A stretch of 64,000 nucleotides of DNA from Lysobacterales bacterium. Lineage in GTDB: Bacteria; Pseudomonadota; Gammaproteobacteria; Xanthomonadales; SZUA-36. The DNA lies in NCBI GenBank assembly GCA_028289465.1, contig JANQPM010000043.1, positions 16,225 through 80,224 of the forward strand. Reading direction: 5' to 3'. The notes beneath the pieces were generated by a model. That model was not told where the DNA came from. It made no database searches and saw only the letters and a list, made by a program, of their open reading frames with translations. The translations under genes were made by a program, and so were the position numbers. Shown here piece by piece: positions 1-9,001 of the stretch; position 1 is the first letter of the stretch; the number at the start of each line of letters is the position of its first letter.

Positions 1-1
1 C

Positions 2-1855
2 AAGACCTATGGCGATGCGCCGACGAGATGGGTCGGCGCCGAGCGTTTAGCGGTGGAGGGAACGCAACTGCAGATCGCCTACCCGTATCTCAGCGTGCAG
101 ACGGCGGAGGACGCGAAGAAAACTTCATTGCTGACCGTGCTGCTCGGCATGCTGCTGCTGGCGGCGGGCTTTATCTGGCAGCGGCGCGGAGAACGCGAAC
201 GGCGTACACCGCTGCAGTTTATGGACCTGCAGGCAGATCCTCCATCGCCGCTACGGGCGCCGCGCCCATCACCGCCGCCGCCGGATCCGCCATCGTTGCA
301 ACCGCTACCGCCAACGACTGTGGAGCCGCCACCGCCGGAGGAACTCCAGCCGGCGGTTGAGCCAACGATACCGAGCGAGCCTGTTCAGGAATCCATTGCA
401 TGGGATAATGTACCGCCTTCGGAAACTGAGACCAGGCAGGATATGGAGCCAATCAAACCAGATTTCGTTCAGGAATCGTCAGTGGCGCTGGACGGCAGCA
501 TTTTCCGCGCGTACGACATTCGCGGTGTGATCGGCAAGACGCTGGACGCCGGTGTCGCCGTGCAGATCGGCCGGGCAATCGGCAGCCTTGCGCTGGAGCA
601 GGGCGCGGGCCCGGTGGTGGTTGGCCGTGACGGCCGGCTGTCCGGGCCGCAGCTAGTCGAAGGTCTGGTCAATGGCGTCACGCAGAGCGGCTGCGATGTG
701 ATCGACGTCGGCGCCGTTCCGACCGGGGTGTTGTATTACGCGGCGCACGAACTGTCCGATGGGACCGGCGTCATGGTGACCGGCAGCCACAATCCGCCGG
801 ACTACAACGGCTTTAAGATCATGATCGGCGGCAAGACGCTATACGGTCCGGATATCTATGGGCTGTTTGAACGTATCGAGGCCGGGCAGCTGGCCAGCGG
901 CAGCGGCACCAAGACCACGCAGCCGGTATTGAGTGCCTACAAGGGCCGGATCGCGTCGGATATCCATTTGCAGCGATCGCTGAAAGTTGTCGCGGACACC
1001 GGCAATGGCATCGGCGGCGTCGCGGTTGCGGATGTCTTGCGGGCTATCGGTGCGGATGTCTATTCGCTGTTCGAGGAGGTCGACGGCGAGTTTCCGAATC
1101 ATCATCCCGACCCCAGTGAGCCGGAAAATCTTGAGGATCTGATCGTTGCCGTGAAGGCGCTGAACGCGGATATCGGTGTGGCTTTCGACGGCGATGCCGA
1201 CCGCCTCGGCGTGGTTACACCGGACGGCGAAATCGTATTTCCGGACCGTATCATGATGTTGTTTGCGGCCGATGTGTTGTCGCGCAATCCCGGCGCCACG
1301 GTGATTTATGACGTGAAATGCACCGGCCATTTGAAGACCGCTATCGAAGCATCGGGCGGCAAACCGCTGATGTGGAAAACCGGGCATTCGCTGATCAAGA
1401 ACAAAATGAAAGAAGAAGGTGCGCCGCTGGCCGGCGAGATGAGCGGCCATTTCTTCTTCAAGGAGCGCTGGTACGGCGTTGATGACGGCATTTATTCCTG
1501 CGCCAGACTGCTGGAAATTCTGGCCGCGCACGAAGAATCGCCGCAAGAAGTGCTGAAGGCCCTGCCCAGCAGCGTCAGTACGCCCGAGCTGAAGGTTTAT
1601 ATGAGCGAGGGCGAAACCCACCCTTATGTGCAGGCGTTTAAGGAGCAGGCCAGCTTTGACGGCGCAGTCATCACGACCATTGACGGCGTCAGAGCGGACT
1701 ACTCGGATGGCTGGGGGCTGGTACGCAGTTCCAATACCACGCCGGTGCTGGTACTGCGTTTCGATGCGGATAACGAACAAGCCCTAAAGCGCATCCAGAA
1801 TGTGTTCCGGGCCCAGATGCTGGCCGTCAATCCGGATCTGGAGCTGCCGTTCTAG
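2..1855 (+). CDS. algC: Phosphomannomutase/phosphoglucomutase, membrane-extended AlgC type (5' partial)
   Basis: Interconverts hexose 6- and 1-phosphates (mannose, glucose) for surface polysaccharide and LPS precursors. The frame is open from base 2 with no start codon before a clear N-terminal extension, so the 5' end lies outside the window. A hydrophobic membrane segment (about bases 125-180) is followed by a proline-rich linker (about 235-360) and then the four-domain alpha-D-phosphohexomutase core from about base 490. Visible motifs are the phosphoserine loop TGSHNPP (about 778-798), the metal loop DGDADR (about 1188-1205), the sugar-specificity loop GEMSGH (about 1435-1452) and the C-terminal phosphate loop RSSNTTPVL. 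Extended membrane-anchored AlgC proteins are known in pseudomonads. The enzyme could supply precursors for the glycan island, but that link is inference. Confidence 0.93.
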   Translation, partial: KTYGDAPTRWVGAERLAVEGTQLQIAYPYLSVQTAEDAKKTSLLTVLLGMLLLAAGFIWQRRGERERRTPLQFMDLQADPPSPLRAPRPSPPPPDPPSLQPLPPTTVEPPPPEELQPAVEPTIPSEPVQESIAWDNVPPSETETRQDMEPIKPDFVQESSVALDGSIFRAYDIRGVIGKTLDAGVAVQIGRAIGSLALEQGAGPVVVGRDGRLSGPQLVEGLVNGVTQSGCDVIDVGAVPTGVLYYAAHELSDGTGVMVTGSHNPPDYNGFKIMIGGKTLYGPDIYGLFERIEAGQLASGSGTKTTQPVLSAYKGRIASDIHLQRSLKVVADTGNGIGGVAVADVLRAIGADVYSLFEEVDGEFPNHHPDPSEPENLEDLIVAVKALNADIGVAFDGDADRLGVVTPDGEIVFPDRIMMLFAADVLSRNPGATVIYDVKCTGHLKTAIEASGGKPLMWKTGHSLIKNKMKEEGAPLAGEMSGHFFFKERWYGVDDGIYSCARLLEILAAHEESPQEVLKALPSSVSTPELKVYMSEGETHPYVQAFKEQASFDGAVITTIDGVRADYSDGWGLVRSSNTTPVLVLRFDADNEQALKRIQNVFRAQMLAVNPDLELPF

Positions 1856-1878
1856 ATCACCGGGGCTACCGTGCGGGC

Positions 1879-2436
1879 GTGCTGATACTACTGAACAAGC
1901 CCTATGGTTTTCTAAGCCAGTTCTCCGATGCCGAACAGCGTAAATCGCTTTCCCAGTTGATCGATATGCCCGGGGTCTACCCGGCCGGGCGTCTGGACCG
2001 CGACAGCGAAGGCTTGTTGCTGTTAACCGACGACGGCCGGCTGCAGCAGTTGATCAGCCACCCGAAGCATAAGTGGCCGAAGACCTATCTGGTACAGGTC
2101 GAGGGTGTACCGACGGCCAGCGCGCTGGCCCGCCTGGAGGCCGGCGTGGTACTTAAGGACGGCCGCACCCGGCCGGCTGCAGTCAACGTGTTGGCGCGAA
2201 AGCCGGGCTGGCTTTGGTCGCGCACACCGCCGATACGGCACCGCAAAACCATCCCGACCCACTGGTTAACGCTGACGATTACCGAGGGACGCAACCGGCA
2301 GGTGCGGCGGATGACCGCCGCGGTCGGTCTGCCCACTCTGCGTCTGATTCGGCAGGCCGTCGGCCCACACCGCCTGGGCGACCTGCAACCGGGTCAATGG
2401 CGTACCGAGGATACGGAAAGGCGTGTCCCCGGGTGA
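1879..2436 (+). CDS. rluE: 23S rRNA pseudouridine synthase RluE
   Basis: RsuA/RluB-E family pseudouridine synthase; RluE modifies U2457 of 23S rRNA in E. coli. The 185-residue protein starts at GTG 1879, 23 bases after algC. The first residues, LILLNKPYGFLSQFSD, form the family's N-terminal strand without the S4 domain found in RsuA and RluB, which fits RluE or RluF-like short members. The catalytic aspartate is D40 in GRLDRDSEGLLLLT. The C-terminal EGRNRQVRRM motif is also present. Length and motif spacing match RluE. It may be co-transcribed with algC, but no promoter is obvious in the short gap. Confidence 0.9.
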   Translation: MLILLNKPYGFLSQFSDAEQRKSLSQLIDMPGVYPAGRLDRDSEGLLLLTDDGRLQQLISHPKHKWPKTYLVQVEGVPTASALARLEAGVVLKDGRTRPAAVNVLARKPGWLWSRTPPIRHRKTIPTHWLTLTITEGRNRQVRRMTAAVGLPTLRLIRQAVGPHRLGDLQPGQWRTEDTERRVPG

Positions 2437-2790
2437 CGAAACCGGCTATTGCACGGTCTTTCGTTACACCCGCCCGCCGCAGGAGCGCCTTTAGGCGCGA
2501 ATCGAAACCGGCCATGAGACTCCTTGGCGTCTTTGATCGGAACGGAATGATTTCTTTCCACATGAGCTTTGCGGAACCGCTTGCGAAGCGCCCCGAACGG
2601 CGTATGCTGAAAACGAATCGCGGGGGCGGCCCGCCGATGCGGGCGCCGCGCGAAAATCGCTCAAAGAGGGTGGTTCAGAGTAGGTTTAGCGCGGTGTACT
2701 ATGCTGTTTGGTGCCGTGCACGGGTTCGGCATTCGGCGGATTCGATCTGCAGCGGTGGTATGGCAGAGATGATAGGGCAAGGGTGATACG
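2437..2790. other. Intergenic region with one REP element
   Basis: No credible gene here; an overlapping 190-codon frame (2214-2786) runs through rluE and has no recognisable features. One palindromic REP-like unit lies at 2480-2500. The region just before the next gene carries AAGGGTG, a plausible ribosome binding site for the GTG at 2791. Confidence 0.6.
2480..2500 (+). repeat. REP-like palindromic element, single copy
   Basis: Contains AGGAGCGCC-TTT-AGGCGCGA, an imperfect hairpin. The same unit recurs at 31697-31718 (inverted) and as a head-to-head pair at 52864-52923, always between genes. It resembles the extragenic palindromes common in pseudomonads and xanthomonads. Confidence 0.8.
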
Positions 2791-3198
2791 GTGAACGTGA
2801 AAAAGTGGCTTCTTGCAGCGGTTGTAACCGGCTTTTCGGTGGCCGCGGCCAGTGCCGACCAGGAACGGCCTAAGGAACTGCGTGGCATGGGCGCGATTAT
2901 TCAATCCGGCGGCGTGGCGGCGCAGTGCATTTTCCCGGTGGAGGTTTATCAGATCGACGGCAAGAGCATCGATACCGAAGGCCGGCTGAGCTTTAAGTTG
3001 CCGGCGGGCAGGCATGTACTTCGTGCGTCGGCGGTGGTCAATCTGAACGGCTGCGGCGGCAGCCGGCACGATATTTACCGCAAGCCGATACCACCGTTGG
3101 AAATCGAGGTGCTGCCAGGCCGGCAGTATCATATCGGGCTGGATGCCAAACCTGCCCGAAAGAAGGATTGGCGTCTGGTCGTCTGGAAAACGCGTTAA
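2791..3198 (+). CDS. Small secreted protein of unknown function
   Basis: A 135-residue protein with GTG start and upstream AAGGGTG. Residues 1-22 form a typical Sec signal peptide with likely cleavage after ASA, so a periplasmic or secreted product is expected. The mature part has two cysteines (in AAQCIF and NGCGGS) that could form a disulfide, and a PAGRHVLRASAVVNL stretch reminiscent of PEGA-like beta-sandwich repeats, followed by another beta-rich segment ending in basic residues. I do not recognise a named family. It is convergent with gshA and separated from rluE by a REP element, so it is probably a single-gene unit. Confidence 0.7.
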   Translation: MNVKKWLLAAVVTGFSVAAASADQERPKELRGMGAIIQSGGVAAQCIFPVEVYQIDGKSIDTEGRLSFKLPAGRHVLRASAVVNLNGCGGSRHDIYRKPIPPLEIEVLPGRQYHIGLDAKPARKKDWRLVVWKTR

Positions 3199-3225
3199 GC
3201 AGCCGCGCCATCGGCACTGGCAGGG

Positions 3226-4605
3226 CTAGTAGGCGCACTCCTCGAAAACAGGGTCGACCGACTGCCCCCAGCGGTCATAGAAACACCGGATTTTCCGTTC
3301 GGCCGGCGTAATGCCGGATTCGGCGATTTCCATCAGCGGTGCGAGAAATCCGGACTCATTGTCGCCGGATGCATTCAGCCGGTTGCGCGCGGCCAGACCG
3401 GCCTGGGACCAGCGCAGGCTGTGGCCGGCGATTTCCTGCACCGACCGACCGGCGATTTCCGCCTTCAAACCCCGCCGGGCGACATCCAGACGCAGTTGCT
3501 GCAACTGTTCGATCGACCAGTCGGAGGTCATTTCCAGCGCGGCATCCACGCTGTCCCGATGGTAAAGCAAGCCGACCCAGTAGGCCGGCAGCGCGCATAG
3601 TCGCCGCCACGGGCCGCCGTCGGCACCACGCATTTCCAGAAATTTCTTCAGACGGACTTCCGGAAAGGCGGTAGTCATGTGATCCTCCCAGTCCTTCAGG
3701 GTCGGCATCTCGCCGGGCAGCGCCGGGAGCCTGCCGGCCAGGAAATCGCGGAAGGACTGTCCCGATGCATCCAGGTAGCGGCCGTCCCGGTAAACAAAAT
3801 ACATCGGCACGTCGAGCATATAGTCCACATAGCGCTCAAAGCCCATGCCGGATTCGAACACAAAGGGCAGCATGCCGGTGCGGTCGGGATCGGTATCGCT
3901 CCAGATATTGGCGCGGTAGCTCAGCCAGCCGCTGGGCTGCCCTTCGATGAACGGCGAGTTGGCGAACAGCGCGGTTGCGATCGGTTGCAGGGCCAGCGAT
4001 ACCCGGAATTTACGGACCATATCGGCCTCGTCGGAAAAATCCAGGTTGACCTGTACGGTACAGGTGCGCTTCATCATGTCGTGGCCCAGCGAACCCACTT
4101 TCGGCATGTAGTCGCGCATGATGCGATAGCGGCCCTTCGGCATCCACGGTATCGCTTCGCGTGGCCACTTCGGCTGAAAGCCCATGCCGAGGAAACCGAT
4201 ATCCAGCGGGTCCGCGACCGCTTTGACCTGTTTGAGGTGTGTATTGACCTCGAAGCAGGTCTGGTGAAGATTGTCCAGCAGCGCGCCGGACAGTTCCACC
4301 TGCCCACCCGGTTCCAACGTAACCGATGAGCCGTCGTCCATGCCCAGCGCGATCAACTTGCCGTTTTCTTCGACCGGCTGCCAGCCGTAAGCCTGCAGTC
4401 CGCTTAGAATAGCCCGAATGCTTCTGTCGCCATCGTATTCCAATGGCCGCAGATCGTCGCGGGTAAAACCGAACTTTTCGTGTTCGGTTCCTAGCTTCCA
4501 GTCCGATTCCGGCTTGCTGCCGGATTCGAGGTATTCGATCAGTTGTCCCCGGTCGGTAACCGGGGCATTGTTTGGCGCTGGCAACGGGGGCTCCTTGCTT
4601 GGCAC
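3226..4605 (-). CDS. gshA: Glutamate-cysteine ligase, plant/proteobacterial type
   Basis: Catalyses ATP-dependent gamma-glutamylcysteine formation, the first step of glutathione synthesis. The 459-residue protein begins near residue 24 with a family-typical segment, [12 protein letters not shown], then shows the GCS2-type landmarks [11 protein letters not shown], the [13 protein letters not shown] region and [16 protein letters not shown]-terminal RGADGG and [10 protein letters not shown] are also characteristic. This is the class shared by plants, alphaproteobacteria and xanthomonads, not the E. coli GshA fold class. It is transcribed divergently from the opp operon; the two 5' regions lie within about 85 bp, so promoters must be compact. 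No gshB is nearby. Confidence 0.93.
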   Translation of the reverse strand: MPSKEPPLPAPNNAPVTDRGQLIEYLESGSKPESDWKLGTEHEKFGFTRDDLRPLEYDGDRSIRAILSGLQAYGWQPVEENGKLIALGMDDGSSVTLEPGGQVELSGALLDNLHQTCFEVNTHLKQVKAVADPLDIGFLGMGFQPKWPREAIPWMPKGRYRIMRDYMPKVGSLGHDMMKRTCTVQVNLDFSDEADMVRKFRVSLALQPIATALFANSPFIEGQPSGWLSYRANIWSDTDPDRTGMLPFVFESGMGFERYVDYMLDVPMYFVYRDGRYLDASGQSFRDFLAGRLPALPGEMPTLKDWEDHMTTAFPEVRLKKFLEMRGADGGPWRRLCALPAYWVGLLYHRDSVDAALEMTSDWSIEQLQQLRLDVARRGLKAEIAGRSVQEIAGHSLRWSQAGLAARNRLNASGDNESGFLAPLMEIAESGITPAERKIRCFYDRWGQSVDPVFEECAY

Positions 4606-4688
4606 AGGGGCGTCGATTGCCTAGGATACACGTTGGCGTTTCCGGGAAACAGACGGCTCCTGAAGAACATGTTTTTGCAGCACTTATT

Positions 4689-6248
4689 TTGAAGACCTTG
4701 TCGCGCATTGTCGTTCTACTCGTCGCGCCGCTGCTGAGCAGTCTGGTTCATACCGCGCCGCTGATGCGCGGTCTCGGCCCCGAACCGGACTCCCTGGATA
4801 TCCATCACGGCCAGGGGGTATCGTCATTGAACATCCTGCGGGATATCCGGGAAGGCCTGCTGACCGTGAATGCGCAGGGTCAGGCCGTCGCCGGCGCAGC
4901 AGCCGGCTGGGAAGTTTCGCGGGACGGTACCCGCTACCGTTTCGAGATTGATCCGTCCGCACGATGGTCCGATGGACAGCCGGTGACCGCCGACGACTTC
5001 GCCCGCGGCTGGCGCCGTGCGCTGGATCCGGCAACCGCGTCCGCCAATGCACAGCTCTTGTCCGCGGTCAAAAACGCCCGGGCAGTGCTGGCCGGAACGG
5101 TGGAGCCCGAAATGCTGGGCATCGAAGCTGTCGATGATGAGACCCTGAAGATCGAGCTGGAACAGCCGGTGCCCTGGCTGCTTTACCTGCTGACCCACCC
5201 GGTCAGCTATCCGTTGTCGCAAAACGGTTCGGACGATCACCGGCAAGGGCCGTTTAACGGCGCCTATATGCTGCAAAGCTGGGTGCCTAACGCCGAATTG
5301 GTGCTGCAGGCCAATCCGCACCGTTCGGCCGCTTTCACGCCGACGGTGAAGTGGTTTCCGGTGCAAGACCCGGCCTCGGAATTGGCCCGCTACCGCGCCG
5401 GAGAGCTGCATATCACCGAAACCATACCGCCGGGCCGCTACCGCTGGCTGGTGGCCAACCTCGGCAGGGAGTTGCAGGTACATCCGTATCTCGGAACGTT
5501 TTTCCTCGGCTTGAATTTGCGCCGGGAACCGTTCGTTGCACAACCCGGTCTCCGGCGGGCACTGGCGCTGGCGATCGACCGCGGCAAGCTGACCGATCTG
5601 GTGCTGGCCTCCGGTGAGCAGCCGGCCTTCAGCCTGGTCCCACCGGGTCTTGGCGAGTACCAGCCGCAGGCCATGGCCTTGTCGGCGACGCTTCAGGCCG
5701 AGCGCGAAGAAGAGGCCCGGTCGCTTTACCGCGCCGCCGGTTATTCCGCCGAGAAACCGCTGCGGCTGCAGTTGCGGTTTAATACCTCCAGCACCCACCG
5801 GCGCATGGCGATAGCGGTCGCCGCGATGTGGAAGCAGGTGCTGGGCGTGCATACCGAGCTGGTCAACGAGGAATGGAAAGTCTATGTCAACAACCGGCGG
5901 CACGGCGTCGTGACCCAGGTATTTCGTGGCGGCTGGATAGCCGACTATGCCGACCCGAGCAACTTTCTCGATTTGTTTGACAGCCGGTCCGAACAAAACT
6001 GGTCAGGCTATGCGTCGGCCGAGCTCGACCGATATCTGGACACTGCCCGGCGAATGCCGGCCAACCGGCAGCGCCGGCGGGTATTGCAGCAGGCCGAGCA
6101 GCTATTGATGAACGACTTACCGCTGATTCCACTCTATTATTATGTTTCCAGACATTTGGTTAAGCCCGAGGTTGAAGGTTTCGTGCCGAATGTCATGGAT
6201 GTTCATCTATCTCGTTACCTAACGGTCGGAGAGCGAAACACGCAATGA
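4689..6248 (+). CDS. oppA: Oligopeptide ABC transporter periplasmic binding protein (first of two)
   Basis: Binds peptides in the periplasm and delivers them to OppBCDF. The frame is open further upstream (to 4572), but that would overlap gshA; the TTG at 4689 gives a clean signal peptide (KTLSRIVVLLVAPLLSSLVHTA), so I chose it. The SBP_bac_5 fold is evident from LGPEPDSLDIHHGQGVSS, the ARWSDGQPVTADDFARGWRRALDP segment read in parts, and FNGAYMLQSWVPN. The C-terminal region NEEWKVYVNN with RGGWIADYADP is typical of OppA/MppA. About 519 residues, usual for the family. The stop overlaps the next start by 4 bp (ATGA), so the paralog behind it is translationally coupled. The TTG start lacks a strong ribosome binding site. 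Confidence 0.88.
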   Translation: MKTLSRIVVLLVAPLLSSLVHTAPLMRGLGPEPDSLDIHHGQGVSSLNILRDIREGLLTVNAQGQAVAGAAAGWEVSRDGTRYRFEIDPSARWSDGQPVTADDFARGWRRALDPATASANAQLLSAVKNARAVLAGTVEPEMLGIEAVDDETLKIELEQPVPWLLYLLTHPVSYPLSQNGSDDHRQGPFNGAYMLQSWVPNAELVLQANPHRSAAFTPTVKWFPVQDPASELARYRAGELHITETIPPGRYRWLVANLGRELQVHPYLGTFFLGLNLRREPFVAQPGLRRALALAIDRGKLTDLVLASGEQPAFSLVPPGLGEYQPQAMALSATLQAEREEEARSLYRAAGYSAEKPLRLQLRFNTSSTHRRMAIAVAAMWKQVLGVHTELVNEEWKVYVNNRRHGVVTQVFRGGWIADYADPSNFLDLFDSRSEQNWSGYASAELDRYLDTARRMPANRQRRRVLQQAEQLLMNDLPLIPLYYYVSRHLVKPEVEGFVPNVMDVHLSRYLTVGERNTQ

Positions 6249-7978
6249 GAACCTGCTGGGTCAGCTTACTGTTCCTGCTGCTTGCGGCATGCGATGTCGG
6301 TCGGCACGGCGATACGCCGGTGGATGCCGCGGCGCTGGCGCCGACAACCGATGCGGCGCCAGCAGCCAATGATTCGTTGCGCCGTGACGAGGGAGTTCTG
6401 ACAACCCTGAACCGCGGCAACGGGCAGGAACCGCAGACGCTGGACCCGCACTTGGCCAGCGGTGTGCCGGCCTCGAATATTCTGCGCGACCTGTTTGAAG
6501 GCCTGACCGGCGAATCGCCGGACGGACGTATTATTCCAGGCGCTGCACAGCGCTGGAACATCTCGCACGACGGTACGGTATATACCTTTCACCTGCGCCG
6601 CGACGCGCGCTGGTCGAACGGCGACCCGGTAACCGGCGCGGATTTCGTTTTCGGCCTGCAGCGGTCGGCGGACCCGGAAACGGCCTCTTCCTATGTCCAT
6701 GTCCTCGCGCCGATCCAAAACGCCGAAGCGGTGATTTCGGGCGAAATGCCGGTCACGGAACTCGGCGTACACGCGCTGGATACCTATACGGTACAAATCA
6801 CCCTGAACGCACCGACGCCTTATTTCCTGGGGCTGCTGACCCACTCGTCGACCTATCCGGTGCATCAGGCGTCCCTGCAGGCGGCCGGGCGCGATTTTTC
6901 CAAACCGGGCAATCTGGTTTCCAACGGCGCCTATCGGCTTCAGGACTGGGTGGTTCGCTCACAGGTCTCTCTGCTGAAGAACCCGTACTACTGGGACGCG
7001 GATAATGTCGCTATCGACAAGGTGGTATATCACGCAATCGAGGATCAGTCGGCCGAACTCAAGCGCTACCGGTCCGGAGAGCTGGACTGGACCGAGGAAG
7101 TGCCAAACAACCTGTTTCGCTGGATTCAGGAGCACATGGCCGATCAGTTAGTGGTCACCCCGTGGCTCGGCTCCTACTATTTCGGCTTTAATCTGACCAA
7201 AGAGCCGTTTATCGACAGCCCCGACTTGAGACGGGCGCTGGCGCTGGCGATCGATCGTGAAATCATTACCGGCAAAGTCACGCAGTTCGGCGAACAACCG
7301 GCATTTTCTTTGGTGCCCCCCGGTATGCCGGATTATCCGCGGTCAGTGCCTGAATGGGCCGAATGGGACCAGGCCCGGCGAGAAGAAGAGGCCAGGCGCC
7401 TGTATCAGAATGCCGGCTATTCGTCCGAAGCGCCGCTGCGGGTGGAAATCCGCTATAACACCAGCGAAAACCATAAGAAGATTGCGCTGGCGATCGCATC
7501 CATGTGGAAACAGGTGCTCGGCGTCGAGGCCGGCCTGGTCAACGAAGAATGGAAAGTGTTTTTACAAAACCGGGAACAGAAATCCGTCACCCAGGTTTTC
7601 CGCGCCGGCTGGATCGGCGATTACAACGATGCATTCAGCTTTCTGGAATTGTTTCATTCTTCGCACGGGCGGAACGACTTCGGCTACAGCAACCCCGTTT
7701 ACGACCGGCTTTTGGCCGATATCGCGAAGGAACGGATTCCTATTCGCCGGCGCCGGCTAATGGCCGCGGCGGAGCAAATACTGCTTCAGGACCAGCCGAT
7801 TATTCCGATCTACGCCTATGTCACCAAGCGTCTGGTCAAGCCGCAGCTAAAAGGCTGGGAAAACAATATAATGGACCACCACTACAGCAAACACCTGTAC
7901 TTTGAGACGCAAACCGATGAACCAGCGGACAGCAGCGAGACACTCGACGAGGCCGGCGGAGATGCGGCGGGGCGGTAG
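6245..7978 (+). CDS. oppA: Oligopeptide ABC transporter binding lipoprotein (second, paralogous OppA)
   Basis: Second SBP_bac_5 peptide-binding protein, 577 residues, in tandem with a paralog. The signal peptide ends in a lipobox, LLAAC with Cys16, so it should be a lipoprotein, unlike the first copy. Family landmarks are EPQTLDPHLASGVPASN, the RWSNGDPVTGADFVFGL segment and NEEWKVFLQN with RAGWIGDYNDAFSF. Many aligned blocks match the first copy (for example AFSLVPPG), pointing to duplication followed by divergence. A low-complexity tail (about the last 25 residues, DEPADSSETLDEAGGDAAG) is absent from the first copy. A 93-bp gap separates it from oppB. Confidence 0.9.
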   Translation: MRTCWVSLLFLLLAACDVGRHGDTPVDAAALAPTTDAAPAANDSLRRDEGVLTTLNRGNGQEPQTLDPHLASGVPASNILRDLFEGLTGESPDGRIIPGAAQRWNISHDGTVYTFHLRRDARWSNGDPVTGADFVFGLQRSADPETASSYVHVLAPIQNAEAVISGEMPVTELGVHALDTYTVQITLNAPTPYFLGLLTHSSTYPVHQASLQAAGRDFSKPGNLVSNGAYRLQDWVVRSQVSLLKNPYYWDADNVAIDKVVYHAIEDQSAELKRYRSGELDWTEEVPNNLFRWIQEHMADQLVVTPWLGSYYFGFNLTKEPFIDSPDLRRALALAIDREIITGKVTQFGEQPAFSLVPPGMPDYPRSVPEWAEWDQARREEEARRLYQNAGYSSEAPLRVEIRYNTSENHKKIALAIASMWKQVLGVEAGLVNEEWKVFLQNREQKSVTQVFRAGWIGDYNDAFSFLELFHSSHGRNDFGYSNPVYDRLLADIAKERIPIRRRRLMAAAEQILLQDQPIIPIYAYVTKRLVKPQLKGWENNIMDHHYSKHLYFETQTDEPADSSETLDEAGGDAAGR

Positions 7979-8071
7979 CGGATCGCCAGCCGGGCTCAGG
8001 GCTGGGCTCCGGGCCGGGCAAGCGATAGCCTCATTGCGGCGAACCGGGGAGTCCGGCGCAGGAATCTCCGG

Positions 8072-9001
8072 GTGCTGAAGTATTCGCTGCGACGGCTGCT
8101 GTGGGCGGTTCCCACGCTGGTTCTGCTGATTACCCTGGCTTTCTTTATGATGCGGGTCGCACCGGGCGGGCCGTTTGACAGCGAAAAAAGTCTGCCGCCG
8201 GAGATCGAGGCCAACCTGAACGCCAAATACCATCTGGACGAGCCGCTGGTCCAGCAATATTTTCGCTACCTGGGCCAAATACTGCATCTGGATTTCGGGC
8301 CGTCGTTTTCCTACAAGGACTGGACCGTCAATGAGCTGATCGCCGATGGTTTTCCGGTTTCGCTGACCATTGGATCGCTGGCCATGCTGCTGGCGTTCTT
8401 CGCCGGGACCTCGATAGGCACCCTGGCGGCGTTACGTCAGAATACCGCGGTGGACTATGGCGCGATGGGAACGGCTATGATCGGTATCTCCATTCCGAAT
8501 TTCGTGGTGGCGCCGCTGCTGATCCTGCTGGTAGCCGTCTATGCCGGCTGGCTGCCGGCCGGCGGCTGGGATTGGAGCTGGCAGCGCATGGTATTGCCGG
8601 TGATTACGCTGGCACTGCCGATGATCGCGTACATCGCCCGCCTGATGCGCGGCAGCATGATCGAAGTGCTGCATTCGAACTTCATCCGGACCGCGCGCGC
8701 CAAGGGCCTGCCCGAGACCACAGTCATTCGGCGCCACGCGCTGAAGCCCGCCCTGTTGCCGGTCATCTCCTTTATGGGGCCTGCGACTGCCGGGCTGATC
8801 ACCGGTTCGGTGGTGATCGAGCGCATTTTCGCGATACCGGGCATCGGCAGCTACTTTGTGCAGGGCGCGATGAACCGCGACTATACCCTGGTGATGGGCG
8901 TGGTGGTGTTTTACGGCATTCTGATCATCCTGTTCAACTTCCTGGTGGACTTGATCTATGCCTGGTTCAATCCGCGCATTCGGTACGAAGACCATGGCTG
9001 A
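8072..9001 (+). CDS. oppB: Oligopeptide ABC transporter permease OppB
   Basis: Inner-membrane permease subunit, 309 residues (E. coli OppB is 306), GTG start with CAGGAA about 11 bases upstream. It shows the OppB/DppB layout: N-terminal MLKYSLRRLLWAVPTLVLL, a periplasmic loop ending in FGPSFSY, and five further membrane segments. The cytoplasmic EAA-like loop reads RAKGLPETTVIRRHALKPAL, which docks on OppD/OppF. The stop codon lies within the start region of oppC (8-bp overlap), indicating a single operon. Confidence 0.94.
   Translation: MLKYSLRRLLWAVPTLVLLITLAFFMMRVAPGGPFDSEKSLPPEIEANLNAKYHLDEPLVQQYFRYLGQILHLDFGPSFSYKDWTVNELIADGFPVSLTIGSLAMLLAFFAGTSIGTLAALRQNTAVDYGAMGTAMIGISIPNFVVAPLLILLVAVYAGWLPAGGWDWSWQRMVLPVITLALPMIAYIARLMRGSMIEVLHSNFIRTARAKGLPETTVIRRHALKPALLPVISFMGPATAGLITGSVVIERIFAIPGIGSYFVQGAMNRDYTLVMGVVVFYGILIILFNFLVDLIYAWFNPRIRYEDHG

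Noticed and set aside
839..1780. Long minus-strand frame opposite algC
   Set aside because: Antisense shadow of a GC-rich gene with strong motifs on the plus strand.
4824..5996. 390-codon minus-strand frame opposite oppA
   Set aside because: Shadow frame; no recognisable motif and the plus strand encodes a clear binding protein.
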